Shown here: positions 8,067-16,639 of the stretch, piece by piece | Layout: every line of letters starts with the position of its first letter | Position numbering within the stretch: position 1 is the stretch's first letter | Origin: Xanthobacteraceae bacterium | GTDB taxonomy: Bacteria; Pseudomonadota; Alphaproteobacteria; Rhizobiales; Xanthobacteraceae | Direction of reading: 5' to 3' | DNA length: 64,000 nt | NCBI GenBank assembly: GCA_022844205.1 | Contig: JALHMF010000001.1 | Coordinates: forward strand, 78,615-142,614 | The notes under the pieces: model-generated | What the model was told of the DNA's origin: nothing | What the model saw: only the letters and a program-made list of their open reading frames with translations | The model's database searches: none | Translations under genes and position numbers: made by a program

Positions 8067-8091
8067 CGCGGCGGAGATTTCCTCCGCCGCG
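8067..8091 (+). other. intercistronic hairpin between fdhB and fdhC
   Basis: CGCGGCGGAG and CTCCGCCGCG form a perfect 10-base stem around a 5-base loop, 13 bases after the fdhB stop. No T-tract follows, so it is more likely to block 3' exonucleases or to lower gamma-subunit expression than to terminate fully. Confidence 0.6.
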
Positions 8092-8139
8092 TCCGCTTCG
8101 GTCAATCGTTAAAAAAATTGGATTAGGGGAGGAAAAGAC

Positions 8140-9141
8140 ATGGCGGAATTTCTCGCACATGTTCGTTATTTCGTCGGGGCGCTGGCGCTTCTTGCGGTCA
8201 TCGCGGTAGCGACGCCTTCGGTCGCGCAGGCGCCGGGGCAGGTCAATCCGACCGCGCAGTCGGTGAAGGAAGACCAGCTCTTTCAGCAGCTCAATCGCCT
8301 CGACGGCCGCGTTACCATTCCGGACGCCCGTTCGGCGGTGCTGATCCAGCCCGCCGGCCAGAGCTGGCGCGAATTCCACCAGAGCACGCTGCTCTGGATC
8401 GCCGGCATTTCGATCGTCGGCATGGTGGTCCTGCTGACGGTGTTCTACCTCGTGCGCGGCGTGGTGAAGCTCTCCAGCGGAAAGGCCGGGCGCACGATCC
8501 TGCGCTTCAACGGCTTCGAGCGCTTCATTCACTGGATGACGGCAACCACCTTCATCATCCTTGCGATCTCGGGCCTCAACCTGACCTTCGGCAAGAACCT
8601 GCTGCTGCCGCTGATCGGACCGGAAGCCTTCACCGCCTTCTCGCAGTGGGGCAAATACGCGCACAACTATCTGAGCTTCCCCTTCGCGATCGGCGTGTTC
8701 TTCATCTTCATCATGTGGATCAAGGACAACATCCCGAACAGCGTGGACGTCGAGTGGATCAAGCAGGGCGGCGGCATTGTCGGCAAGAAACACCCGCCGG
8801 CCTATCGCTTCAACGCCGGCCAGAAGATCGTTTACTGGATCGTCGTGCTCGGCGGTGTCGCCGTTGCGATCTCCGGCTACCTCCTGATGTTCCCGTTCTA
8901 CGGCACGGGCATTGCGGGCATGCAGCTTGCCCAGATCATCCACGGCATCGTCGGTGTCCTGATGATCGCGGCCATGCTCGCGCACATCTACATCGGCACC
9001 ATCGGCATGGAAGGCGCCTTCGATGCGATGGGCTCCGGCGAGGTGGACGTAAACTGGGCCAAGGAGCACCACAAGCTTTGGGTCGATGAGGAAATGGGCA
9101 AGACCGGCAGCACCCGTGCCCGCATGACCCCGGCCGAATAA
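8140..9141 (+). CDS. fdhC: formate dehydrogenase gamma subunit, cytochrome b556 type
   Basis: A 333-residue membrane protein that takes electrons from the beta subunit through two b hemes to the quinone pool. Hydrophobic segments lie at about 11-31, 84-108, 131-150, 177-195, 229-252 and 263-288. Candidate heme ligands are His131 (RFIHWM), His175 (KYAHNY), His268 (IIHGI) and His282 (LAHIYIG). The N-terminal segment ending SVAQA looks like a cleavable signal followed by a periplasmic stretch of about 50 residues, which the E. coli FdnI subunit lacks. GGGGAGG precedes the ATG. A strong terminator follows at 9172, closing the structural operon. Confidence 0.92.
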   Translation: MAEFLAHVRYFVGALALLAVIAVATPSVAQAPGQVNPTAQSVKEDQLFQQLNRLDGRVTIPDARSAVLIQPAGQSWREFHQSTLLWIAGISIVGMVVLLTVFYLVRGVVKLSSGKAGRTILRFNGFERFIHWMTATTFIILAISGLNLTFGKNLLLPLIGPEAFTAFSQWGKYAHNYLSFPFAIGVFFIFIMWIKDNIPNSVDVEWIKQGGGIVGKKHPPAYRFNAGQKIVYWIVVLGGVAVAISGYLLMFPFYGTGIAGMQLAQIIHGIVGVLMIAAMLAHIYIGTIGMEGAFDAMGSGEVDVNWAKEHHKLWVDEEMGKTGSTRARMTPAE

Positions 9142-9171
9142 GCAGCAAACGCTGGATTTTCAGCGGAATCG

Positions 9172-9200
9172 CGCCCGGTGCTTTTGCACCGGGCGTTTTT
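9172..9200 (+). terminator. rho-independent terminator of the fdh operon
   Basis: CGCCCGGTGC and GCACCGGGCG pair perfectly over 10 bases around a TTTT loop and are followed by five T. It lies 30 bases after the gamma-subunit stop, between fdhC and mobB. Confidence 0.9.
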
Positions 9201-9260
9201 GCTTTTCACCCGACCCGTTCTCCGCAAGCGGGGAGCGGGAGAACTCGCTATATAGGGCTC

Positions 9261-9791
9261 ATGAAAATCATCGGCCTCGCCGGCTGGAGCGGTTCCGGCA
9301 AAACCACCTTGCTCGCCCAGGTCATTCCCGTGCTCGTGAAACGCGGGAAAAGGATATCGAGCGTCAAGCACGCGCATCACGGCTTCGACGTGGATGTGCC
9401 GGGCAAGGACTCGCACACGCATCGCATGGCGGGGGCCTCGGAAGTCTTCGTCGTTTCCGGCCGCCGGTGGGCGCATATCCACGAGTTGCGCGGAGAACCG
9501 GAACCGACGCTGACCGAAATTCTGAAACGTATGTCTCCGGTCGATCTCGTGGTGATCGAGGGCTACAAGCGGCACAATCATCCAAAGCTTGAAATTTTCC
9601 GCAGGGACGTTGGCAAGCCGCTGCTGCATCCCGACGACGACTGGATCGTCGCGGTCGCCTCCGATGCGCCGGTGCCCGAAGCGAAAGTGCCGGTGCTCGA
9701 TCTCAAGGACATCGAGAAAATCGCCGATGTGATGATGGTGGAGGCGGTGCCGGTCGAACAATTGTGCGAGCCGGCGGCGGAGAACGCCTGA
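9261..9791 (+). CDS. mobB: molybdopterin-guanine dinucleotide biosynthesis adaptor MobB
   Basis: A 176-residue P-loop protein that binds GTP and assists MobA in attaching GMP to molybdopterin. The Walker A motif GWSGSGKTTL begins at residue 8, and KHAHHGFDVDVPGKDSHTH is the typical MobB segment after it. DLVVIEGYKRH fits the Walker B/family motif. The ribosome site is weak. A TATATA lies just upstream of the ATG, so a short leader is possible. The stop overlaps the moeA start by one base. Confidence 0.92.
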   Translation: MKIIGLAGWSGSGKTTLLAQVIPVLVKRGKRISSVKHAHHGFDVDVPGKDSHTHRMAGASEVFVVSGRRWAHIHELRGEPEPTLTEILKRMSPVDLVVIEGYKRHNHPKLEIFRRDVGKPLLHPDDDWIVAVASDAPVPEAKVPVLDLKDIEKIADVMMVEAVPVEQLCEPAAENA

Positions 9792-11047
9792 TGGCGCAGC
9801 TTTCCGACGACTGCTTTGCATTCGGCGGGCCGCTGATGTCGATCGAGGATGCGGCATCACTCATGGCCGGGCAGGTGGCGCCGCTCATGGAGCATGAAAC
9901 CGTTACGCTCCACCACGCGCTCGGCCGCGTCCTCGCCGAAGACGTGACCGCGCGTGTTGACGTGCCGCCCTTCGATAATTCCGCTGTGGACGGCTACGCG
10001 GTGCGCCATGCCGATCTTTCTGCATCGGGTGAAACGAAGCTTCGCATAACGGGCGAGGCGTTCGCCGGGCGTGCCACAGGGATGACGCGGGGTAAGGGCG
10101 AGGCGGTCCGCATCTTCACCGGCGCGCCGATGCCCGAAGGCGCCGACACCGTCTTCATGCAGGAAGATGTCGTGCGTGATGGCGATAAAATTGCAGCGCC
10201 CGCCGGACTGAAGCTTGGCGCCAATCGCAGGCTCGCGGGCGAGGACGTAAAAAAGGGTTCGCTCGCATTGCCGAAGGGCCGCCGGCTTGCTCCGCAGGAT
10301 GTGGCGCTCGCGGCCGCCGTCGGTTGCCGCGAACTCGAAGTGATGCGGCAGCCGCGCGTGGCGGTGTTTTCCACCGGTGACGAATTGAAGGAGCCGGGCG
10401 ATGTGCTTGGCGCATCGCAGCTTTATGATTCCAACCGCGTTCTCCTAATTGCGCTCCTGAAAAAGCTTGGCATTTCTGCTTCCGATCTCGGTATCCTCCC
10501 CGACGAGCCGGAAACGCTGCGGGCGCGTATCGAGGCGGCGGCGAAGAACCACGATCTCGTGCTCACCTCAGGCGGGGTTTCCACCGGCGAAGCCGACCAC
10601 GTGAAGTCCGCGGTGGAACAGGCAGGCAAGCTCGTGTTCTGGCGGCTTGCGATCAAGCCGGGCCGCCCGGTGGCGATGGGCGTCGTGAAGGGGGCCGCCT
10701 TTATCGGCCTGCCGGGCAATCCGGTCGCCGTGTTCGTCACCTTCGTCCATGTGGTACGGCCATTCCTGCTGCGCCTGATAGGCGCCTTGCCGGAGCCAAC
10801 CCAGGCGCTACCGGTGCTTTCGGCCTTCAGTTACAACAAAAAAAAGGACCGCCGCGAATATGTTCGCGTGGCGCTGAAGCGCCGGAGCGATGGCAGGCTG
10901 GAAGCGGTGAAGCACCCGCAGGATGGGGCGGGCGTGATCACGTCGCTCACCGAGAGCGACGGTCTCGCCGAACTGTCCGAGGATGTAACGCGGATCGAGC
11001 CCGGCGAGACGATTGGTTTTCTTTCTTACGAGGCGCTGATCGACTGA
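9791..11047 (+). CDS. moeA: molybdopterin molybdotransferase MoeA
   Basis: A 418-residue cytoplasmic enzyme that inserts molybdate into adenylylated molybdopterin. Family motifs are in order: PPFDNSAVDGYAV near residue 58, the MoCF-binding segment STGDEL, SGGVSTGEADHV, and GLPGNPVAVFV. I start it at ATG 9791, which overlaps the mobB stop and has GGAG at 9778-9781; an in-frame ATG at 9764 would add nine residues that are not part of the family. The local mobB-moeA-mobA-fdhD grouping indicates cofactor supply for the formate dehydrogenase. Confidence 0.94.
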   Translation: MAQLSDDCFAFGGPLMSIEDAASLMAGQVAPLMEHETVTLHHALGRVLAEDVTARVDVPPFDNSAVDGYAVRHADLSASGETKLRITGEAFAGRATGMTRGKGEAVRIFTGAPMPEGADTVFMQEDVVRDGDKIAAPAGLKLGANRRLAGEDVKKGSLALPKGRRLAPQDVALAAAVGCRELEVMRQPRVAVFSTGDELKEPGDVLGASQLYDSNRVLLIALLKKLGISASDLGILPDEPETLRARIEAAAKNHDLVLTSGGVSTGEADHVKSAVEQAGKLVFWRLAIKPGRPVAMGVVKGAAFIGLPGNPVAVFVTFVHVVRPFLLRLIGALPEPTQALPVLSAFSYNKKKDRREYVRVALKRRSDGRLEAVKHPQDGAGVITSLTESDGLAELSEDVTRIEPGETIGFLSYEALID

Positions 11048-11065
11048 GCGCCGTTCAGCCGTGCT

Positions 11066-11191
11066 TCAGAGACGCACGCCGGTCGAGGATTTGAAGCCCT
11101 CGTCGGCCGTCTTCTGAACGCCGTCGAGCACGAACACCGAACCGAGTGCGACGACGATGGCAATGGCGCAGGCAGCAACAAACGCTTGCAT
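11066..11191 (-). CDS. 41-residue single-pass membrane peptide
   Basis: On the minus strand an ATG at 11191 opens a 41-codon frame ending in TGA at 11066-11068, preceded by a good ribosome site (GGGGGAG, six bases upstream). The peptide starts MQAFVAACAIAIVVALGSVF, giving one hydrophobic helix (about 3-21), then a short polar tail with DGVQKTADEGFKSSTGVRL. It lies in the 218-base gap between convergent moeA and mobA. Similar tiny proteins of the MQAFV type are, as I recall, widespread but unstudied in Rhizobiales. Function unknown; the ribosome site and membrane-helix pattern support a real gene. Confidence 0.65.
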   Translation of the reverse strand: MQAFVAACAIAIVVALGSVFVLDGVQKTADEGFKSSTGVRL

Positions 11192-11265
11192 GGATATCTC
11201 CCCCGAGATGTATAACGATTGATATGGTCTAACGTAGCGGATTGAAGCCGTTCAAATCAAGGAAA

Positions 11266-11895
11266 TCAAAAGGCCGGATTTTGCGCTGCAATGCGCTCGG
11301 CCTCCGCGAGGTCCTCGGGGCGGTTAACATTGAAAAAGGGGTCCAAAGGGCGATCCGGCCATTCCGCGATGGCTGTGCCGTGCCGCCCGGTCCACACCTC
11401 GATCTTGTGCAGACCTTCTTCCAGCAGCGCCTTGCGCAAATCGGCGCGCAGGTTGAGCGGCCACAGTCCTGCTACCGGATGACGCCAGTCGCCGGACTTC
11501 GCGCAGGCCAGCGGCTGGCCGCTTTCCTCGCGCGCGCGATGCAGGCGAGCAACGAGATCGCGCGGCACGAACGGGCAGTCGCCCGGCACGCTCGCGATCC
11601 ATTCTATGTCAGGCGTATTTTTCGCCGCCCAGTCGAGGCCGGCCAGGATGCCGGCGAGCGGGCCCGCGAAATCGGGAATGTCGTCGGCGATCACCGGCAG
11701 ATGGAATGGCGCGAAGCGTGACGGATCGCCGTTCGCGTTGAGAATGACTTGCTCGCATTGCGGGCTGAAGCGGCCGAGCACGCGCTCGAGGATCGTCTCG
11801 TCGCCGATCCTGAGCAACGCCTTGTCGCCGCCGCCCATGCGGCGCGCAAGTCCGCCGGCGAGCACGAGGCCTAACGTTTTTGGATATTCAGGCAC
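11266..11895 (-). CDS. mobA: molybdenum cofactor guanylyltransferase MobA
   Basis: A 209-residue nucleotidyltransferase that transfers GMP from GTP to Mo-molybdopterin, giving the MGD cofactor needed by FdhA. The nucleotide-binding motif is LVLAGGLARRMGGGDKAL (residues 10-27); SVPGDCPFVP contains the metal-binding aspartate; NVNRPEDL near the end is typical. The start appears to be GTG at 11895, with only a weak ribosome site. It lies downstream of fdhD on the same strand, separated by a palindromic repeat at 11911-12011. Confidence 0.92.
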   Translation of the reverse strand: MPEYPKTLGLVLAGGLARRMGGGDKALLRIGDETILERVLGRFSPQCEQVILNANGDPSRFAPFHLPVIADDIPDFAGPLAGILAGLDWAAKNTPDIEWIASVPGDCPFVPRDLVARLHRAREESGQPLACAKSGDWRHPVAGLWPLNLRADLRKALLEEGLHKIEVWTGRHGTAIAEWPDRPLDPFFNVNRPEDLAEAERIAAQNPAF

Positions 11896-11910
11896 GCGAT
11901 AAAATCTCTG

Positions 11911-12011
11911 GTCATTCCGGGGCGCCGCGTAGCGGCGAACCCGGAATCCATATCCTCCGCAGGTATTTATGGATTCCGGGTTGCCTCGCTTCGCTCGGCC
12001 CCCGGAATGAC
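11911..12011. repeat. nested palindromic intergenic repeat (CATTCCGGG type)
   Basis: The outer arms GTCATTCCGGGG (11911-11922) and CCCCGGAATGAC (12000-12011) are perfect inverted repeats. Inner arms ACCCGGAATCCA (11939-11950) and TGGATTCCGGGT (11970-11981) are also perfect. Between them lie small GC hairpins (CGCCGCGTAGCGGCG). This is the layout of REP/BIME-type dispersed elements of Rhizobiales. It may act as transcription barrier between fdhD and mobA. Confidence 0.8.
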
Positions 12012-12020
12012 GGAGGAGTA

Positions 12021-12932
12021 TTATTCATCATGCACCGCCGCTTTGCGCCGGTTCTTGGAGCTTTCTTCTTCCACGTAGGAAAGATCCTGATCGTACACGA
12101 TCCGGTCCTCGCCGGAGAGTGCCACGAAGCGCTTGCCGCGCGCGCGCCCAATGAGCGTCAGCCCCGCCTTCTTCGCAAGTTCGACACCCCAGGCGGTGAA
12201 GCCGGAGCGGGAAACCAGAATCGGAACTCCCATGCGTACGGTCTTGATCACCATTTCCGACGTAAGCCGGCCGGTGGTGTAGAAAATCTTGTCGCCGGCA
12301 TCGACTTTATTCTTGAACATCCATCCCGCGATCTTGTCCACCGCGTTGTGGCGGCCCACGTCTTCCATATAGACCAGCGGCCGGTCGCGCTCGCACAGCA
12401 CCGAGCCGTGGATCGCGCCCGCACCGAGATAGAGCGACGGCGTGGTGTTGATCTGGTGTGTCAGCGAATAAAGCCAGGACGTGCGCAACTCGCTTTTCGG
12501 CAGTTGCGCGTTCTCGATTACGTCCATCAGGTCGCCGAACACGGTGCCCTGCGCGCAGCCGGAGGTCTGCACTTTCTTCTTCAGCTTTTTTTCGTAATTG
12601 GTCGCGCGCTTGGTCCGGACGACGACGACGCCAAGATCGTCGTCGGTATCGATCTCCGTTACCTCGTCGTCGGTGCGGAGCATGTTCTGGTTCAGGAGAA
12701 ATCCGAGCGCGAGATACTCCGGATGATCGCCGATCGTCATCGCGGTAACGATCTCCTGGCGGTTCAGGTAGATCGTGAGCGGGCGCTCGACGACAACGGA
12801 AGTCTCCACCGGCTGGCCGCGCTCGTCCACGCCGCTCACTTTCACCGTGAGGCGCGGATCGGACGGGTCGGGCCGGAGAATCCAGGAGTCCGATACGGTG
12901 TCGGGCCCCGGGACCAGTTTCGCCTTGCTCAT
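12021..12932 (-). CDS. fdhD: formate dehydrogenase accessory sulfurtransferase FdhD
   Basis: A 303-residue protein of the FdhD family, which moves sulfur from a cysteine desulfurase to the bis-MGD cofactor of formate dehydrogenase; without it the enzyme is inactive. Core segments are visible: ERPLTIYLNRQEIVTAMTIG (about 49-68), HPEYLALGFLL, YMEDVGRHNAVDKIAGW (about 200-216) and GRLTSEMV. The sulfur-carrying loop reads SGCAQGT with Cys126, so the second cysteine of the E. coli CxxC pair is replaced by Gly. About 20 N-terminal residues precede the domain. It is divergent from nothing here: fdhD and mobA follow one another on the minus strand. Confidence 0.93.
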   Translation of the reverse strand: MSKAKLVPGPDTVSDSWILRPDPSDPRLTVKVSGVDERGQPVETSVVVERPLTIYLNRQEIVTAMTIGDHPEYLALGFLLNQNMLRTDDEVTEIDTDDDLGVVVVRTKRATNYEKKLKKKVQTSGCAQGTVFGDLMDVIENAQLPKSELRTSWLYSLTHQINTTPSLYLGAGAIHGSVLCERDRPLVYMEDVGRHNAVDKIAGWMFKNKVDAGDKIFYTTGRLTSEMVIKTVRMGVPILVSRSGFTAWGVELAKKAGLTLIGRARGKRFVALSGEDRIVYDQDLSYVEEESSKNRRKAAVHDE

Positions 12933-12954
12933 TGGTATCCTTGCGTTGGCCGCT

Positions 12955-14454
12955 CTATTCGGCGGCGATGCGACGTTCCGTCAGATTTCGCAGCGAGCCT
13001 ATGACAGAATCGAGCCGCGCTCCATCGGGGTCGGCGAGGGCGGCGAGCCGCGCCTGCAACACCGCATCGGCGAATTGCGCGGGTGCCAGCCCGCCCTTCA
13101 GATAGGGTTCGACAATCTCCGCTGCAATCCTGTTCCAGTTGGCGTGGCCGCGCTTGTAGGTCTCGCCATAACCCTTCACGAGACGGGCCGTCTCGACCAC
13201 TTCGCGCGCGACATCCTGATCCAGGTGAAGCGCCTGCTCGACCAGCGACAGCCAGCGCTCGATCCAGGCCTGTTCCTCGGCATAGCGCAGCGTGCGCGGA
13301 CGCCAGCCGCGCAGGCTTGCTAGCATCTTCAGCCGTAGGAAGCCGCCGAAGCGCGTGGTGCGGACGCGCATCGGAAACGATTTCTCGCTCCAGCCCATCC
13401 GATGGACGAAGCGCAACATCGCGCGGCCAAGGCCGGGGGTGAGCATGGAGAGGATTTCTTCCGGCCCCGGCTTCAGGAATTCGGCTACGACGATGAGATC
13501 GCCTTCATTCGCGTTCGACTCTCTGCGCAGCCGCGCGACGCGGCCTTCGCGCAGTTTCAGTTGCGCGACGCGGATCGTATCCTCGAAACTCATTCTCACA
13601 GCCAGATGCCGCGCAAGCTCGCGCATAAACGCGCCGTCGGCTTTCGGTGCGAAACGGATCAGGCGTTCGATGTAGAGGCCCGCATAATCCGGCCCCTGAA
13701 AATCGTTGAGCCGGCGCACGCCTTCGACGGCGATCTCCGACGCAACCGAAGGAACGATCTTGCGGGCGCGCTCCTCGAGATTGGCCTCAATGGCGGGCGG
13801 CGCGGAGGTGACGATTTCGGCGGACTCGACGCGGGTGCCATTCAGGTTCAACCCCGCTTCGAAGCCGCGCAGGTTTGCCTCGACGGATTTGCCGTCGCGG
13901 ATCGCCGCGCGGAAATGCTCGGCGGAAATCGGCAGCGCTTTGGAGCCAGAAATAGCGCCGAGCAGCACCGCGTTCAGCGGCGCCTTCACGGAAGCGGCGA
14001 TGGCGGCGAAATCGGCGATGACGGTTTCGCGCGAGAACTGGCGCGCGACTGTTTCCATCCGCTCGGGATTGAGCCGCCCGTCGCCCATCGCGGATTTTTC
14101 GTCCACCGTATAGACGCGGCTCGTTGAGGCGATCAGCAGCGTGCGATCTGCGCTGACAAGACCTGTTTGAATGGAACGCACGGCTTCCAGCATTTCGCTC
14201 GCGACCATCACATCGACTTCGCCGGGTGCGGGGTTCAGCGCCAGCACCGGCGCGCCCTGCACCGAGCCATCGCGTGGCAAAATCTCCAGATAGTAAGTGG
14301 TGGCACCGGTGCGCTGTGCGACCCCCGGTATGGACGTGCGCTGCCCGTAATGGCCCGCGAGCAACGCGGCATTCGCGATCCAGCCCGCAAGCACGCCGCC
14401 GCCTTCGCCGCCGAGGGCTGCGATCAGGAGGCGAATGGGTTTTGCGTTCGTCAT
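12955..14454 (-). CDS. iorB: indolepyruvate oxidoreductase beta-type subunit with DUF6537-like C-terminus
   Basis: A 499-residue partner of IorA. Residues 1-190 are the pyruvate:ferredoxin oxidoreductase gamma-type domain (IRLLIAALGGEGGGVLAGWI near the start, with GVAQRTGATTYYLEI). The C-terminal 280 residues correspond to a DUF6537-like segment also seen in long fused indolepyruvate oxidoreductases. The complex converts arylpyruvates such as indolepyruvate to aryl-acetyl-CoA with reduction of ferredoxin. The start lies four bases after the iorA stop, so the two are one transcription unit. Confidence 0.85.
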   Translation of the reverse strand: MTNAKPIRLLIAALGGEGGGVLAGWIANAALLAGHYGQRTSIPGVAQRTGATTYYLEILPRDGSVQGAPVLALNPAPGEVDVMVASEMLEAVRSIQTGLVSADRTLLIASTSRVYTVDEKSAMGDGRLNPERMETVARQFSRETVIADFAAIAASVKAPLNAVLLGAISGSKALPISAEHFRAAIRDGKSVEANLRGFEAGLNLNGTRVESAEIVTSAPPAIEANLEERARKIVPSVASEIAVEGVRRLNDFQGPDYAGLYIERLIRFAPKADGAFMRELARHLAVRMSFEDTIRVAQLKLREGRVARLRRESNANEGDLIVVAEFLKPGPEEILSMLTPGLGRAMLRFVHRMGWSEKSFPMRVRTTRFGGFLRLKMLASLRGWRPRTLRYAEEQAWIERWLSLVEQALHLDQDVAREVVETARLVKGYGETYKRGHANWNRIAAEIVEPYLKGGLAPAQFADAVLQARLAALADPDGARLDSVIGSLRNLTERRIAAE

Positions 14455-14458
14455 CGAC

Positions 14459-16618
14459 TTACTCCGCCGGGACCAGCGTGGCGATCTTCTCGCGCTCGGC
14501 GCCGCCGCCGAACAGGCGGATCATGCCTCGCGAGACACGATTTCTGAGGCGATCCCACAGGCCCGGATTCTCGATCACCTGAATTTCGGCGAAGGACGGA
14601 CAAAGCTGCGCCGCGTGCGAGACCTCGCCGCACAGGCCGCAGCCGACGCAGTCGTTGTTCACATACGCCACCGGATCGGTGCGGAGCTTGTCCTCATTCG
14701 GCTTGATCGTGAGCGAAGGACAGCCTGAAAACCGGATGCAGGAATGATCGCCGGTGCAGACATCGGGATCGACCCAGAAGCGCGTGCGCACGACGCGCTT
14801 GCCTTGCGCGGAAAGTTTTGCCATCGCGGGCCGGATGCGGCGCTGGCGCGCGAGCTGGCATTCGCCGTCGGCAATGATGACCTTCAGGCCCTTCTCATTT
14901 GTCTTGAGCGCATCGCGCAGTGTGGTGACGACTTTGGAGACGCTGTAGGTGTGCACGTGCTTGATCCACGACACGCCCATGCTGCGCACGGCCCCTTCGA
15001 TATCGACACCGCGTCCGCGGCCGTCTTCTTCCGGAACGCTCGATGGCAAATCCTGCTGGCCGGTAGCGCTCGAATAGCCGTTGTTCATCACGATGAGAAC
15101 GGAATCGTCCTTGTTCAGCACCGCTCCGGCCACGCCGGTGAGCAGGCCGTTATGCCAGAAGCCGCCGTCGCCCATGATGGAGACCGGACGCTCCTGCTGC
15201 GTGGAAGCGACGGCCGACGCCGACGCCAGCGACATGCCGTAGCCGAGAATGGAGTTTCCCTGGCTGAACGGCGGGAAGGTCGCGAGCGCGTGGCAGCCGA
15301 TGTCCACGGCGACGTGCACCGGGCCCATTTCCTTCCTGAGGATTTTCATCGCCGAGAAAATCGGCCGCTCCGGACAGCCGGTGCAGAAGGTCGGCGGGCG
15401 CGGCGGCAGTGCGACACCGAGCGCCTTGGTCACTTCGCTGCCCTGCGCATCGACCTCTTTGATCCAGTTTTCCAGCGCTTCGCTGCGCTTGCCGTATGCT
15501 GCGAGAAACTTCGCGAGCCCGCGGCCGATCACAATCGGGGAATATTCGCCCGCCATCGGCAACATGTCCTTGCCGTGGAGCTTCGTCTGCATGTCGGCCT
15601 TGCGAAGGATCTGGCCGAGCGACTGCTCGATGAAATCCGGCGAGCCTTCCTCCAGCAGCAGCACGGCTTTTTTGCCCACGCAGAACTGCACGATCTCTTC
15701 CGGCACAAGCGGGTAGGTGACGTTCAGCGCCAGCGTCGGCACCTGTACATTGCCGTAGGCGTCGCTGAGGCCCGCGAGCGCGAGGCGCGAATTCAGCGCA
15801 TTGAAGATGCCGCCCTGAACGATGATGCCGATATCGCCGCTCTTCGGGCCAAGGAATTCGTTCAGTTTGTTTTCCTGAATGAACTTGCGCGCGGCCGGCA
15901 TCCGCTTCTCGAACTTCGCCACTTCCTGCGGGAAGATGACCGGCGGATGCGAGAGGCGGTTATACAAAAACTGCGCGGGCTTCATTTTGTGCCTGGTCGA
16001 GAATTCCGGCGCGATGTTGTCCTTGGCCTTGAACGCGCCAAAGACGTGACAGGCCCGGATGCGAAGCTCCAGGATGACCGGCGTATTGGAGGCCTCGGAA
16101 AGCTCGAAGCCTCTTTCCACCATGTTCACGATGCTGGACAATTCAGGCCTTGGATCGAGCAGCCACATCGAAGACTTCATCGCCATCGCGTGCGTGCGCT
16201 CCTGGATGACCGAAGCGCCTTCGCCGTAATCCTCGCCGACAATAATCATCGCCCCGCCGATGACACCGGCGGATGCAAGGTTGGAAAGCGCGTCGGCGGC
16301 AACGTTGGTGCCGACAATCGACTTCCATGTCACCGCACCGCGCAGCGGATAGTTGATGGAGGCGCCGAGCATCGCCGCCGCCGCGGCTTCGTTGGTGCAG
16401 GTTTCCAGATGAATGCCGAGTTCTTCCAGCATGTCGCCGGACTGCACCAGCACATCGAGGAGATGTGTCACGGGCGCGCCCTGATAGCCGCCGACATAGG
16501 CGACGCCCGATTGCAGCAGCGCCTTGGTGACGGCGAGAATGCCTTCGCCATAAAACGTATCGCCGTCGCCGAGCCGGAGGCTCTCGATTTCTTTCTTGAA
16601 CGAAACTTCACCAGCCAT
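14459..16618 (-). CDS. iorA: indolepyruvate ferredoxin oxidoreductase alpha subunit
   Basis: A 719-residue thiamine-diphosphate enzyme. The N-terminal half is the pyrimidine-binding and transketolase-like domains (QGAPVTHLLD, TNEAAAAAML). The TPP-binding region (about 415-560) has FCTGCPERP, DIGCHALATFPP and GDGGFWHNG followed by MNNGYSSATGQQ. The C-terminus (about 615-690) carries a ferredoxin-like cysteine set (DVCTGDHSCIRFSGC, DCVGCGLCGE). It is the second gene of a marR-iorA-iorB string, with a 21-base gap to marR. Likely role: catabolism of aromatic amino acids; the true substrate could be another arylpyruvate. Confidence 0.9.
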   Translation of the reverse strand: MAGEVSFKKEIESLRLGDGDTFYGEGILAVTKALLQSGVAYVGGYQGAPVTHLLDVLVQSGDMLEELGIHLETCTNEAAAAAMLGASINYPLRGAVTWKSIVGTNVAADALSNLASAGVIGGAMIIVGEDYGEGASVIQERTHAMAMKSSMWLLDPRPELSSIVNMVERGFELSEASNTPVILELRIRACHVFGAFKAKDNIAPEFSTRHKMKPAQFLYNRLSHPPVIFPQEVAKFEKRMPAARKFIQENKLNEFLGPKSGDIGIIVQGGIFNALNSRLALAGLSDAYGNVQVPTLALNVTYPLVPEEIVQFCVGKKAVLLLEEGSPDFIEQSLGQILRKADMQTKLHGKDMLPMAGEYSPIVIGRGLAKFLAAYGKRSEALENWIKEVDAQGSEVTKALGVALPPRPPTFCTGCPERPIFSAMKILRKEMGPVHVAVDIGCHALATFPPFSQGNSILGYGMSLASASAVASTQQERPVSIMGDGGFWHNGLLTGVAGAVLNKDDSVLIVMNNGYSSATGQQDLPSSVPEEDGRGRGVDIEGAVRSMGVSWIKHVHTYSVSKVVTTLRDALKTNEKGLKVIIADGECQLARQRRIRPAMAKLSAQGKRVVRTRFWVDPDVCTGDHSCIRFSGCPSLTIKPNEDKLRTDPVAYVNNDCVGCGLCGEVSHAAQLCPSFAEIQVIENPGLWDRLRNRVSRGMIRLFGGGAEREKIATLVPAE

Positions 16619-16639
16619 GACGGCGCTCCAGTATCCGGT

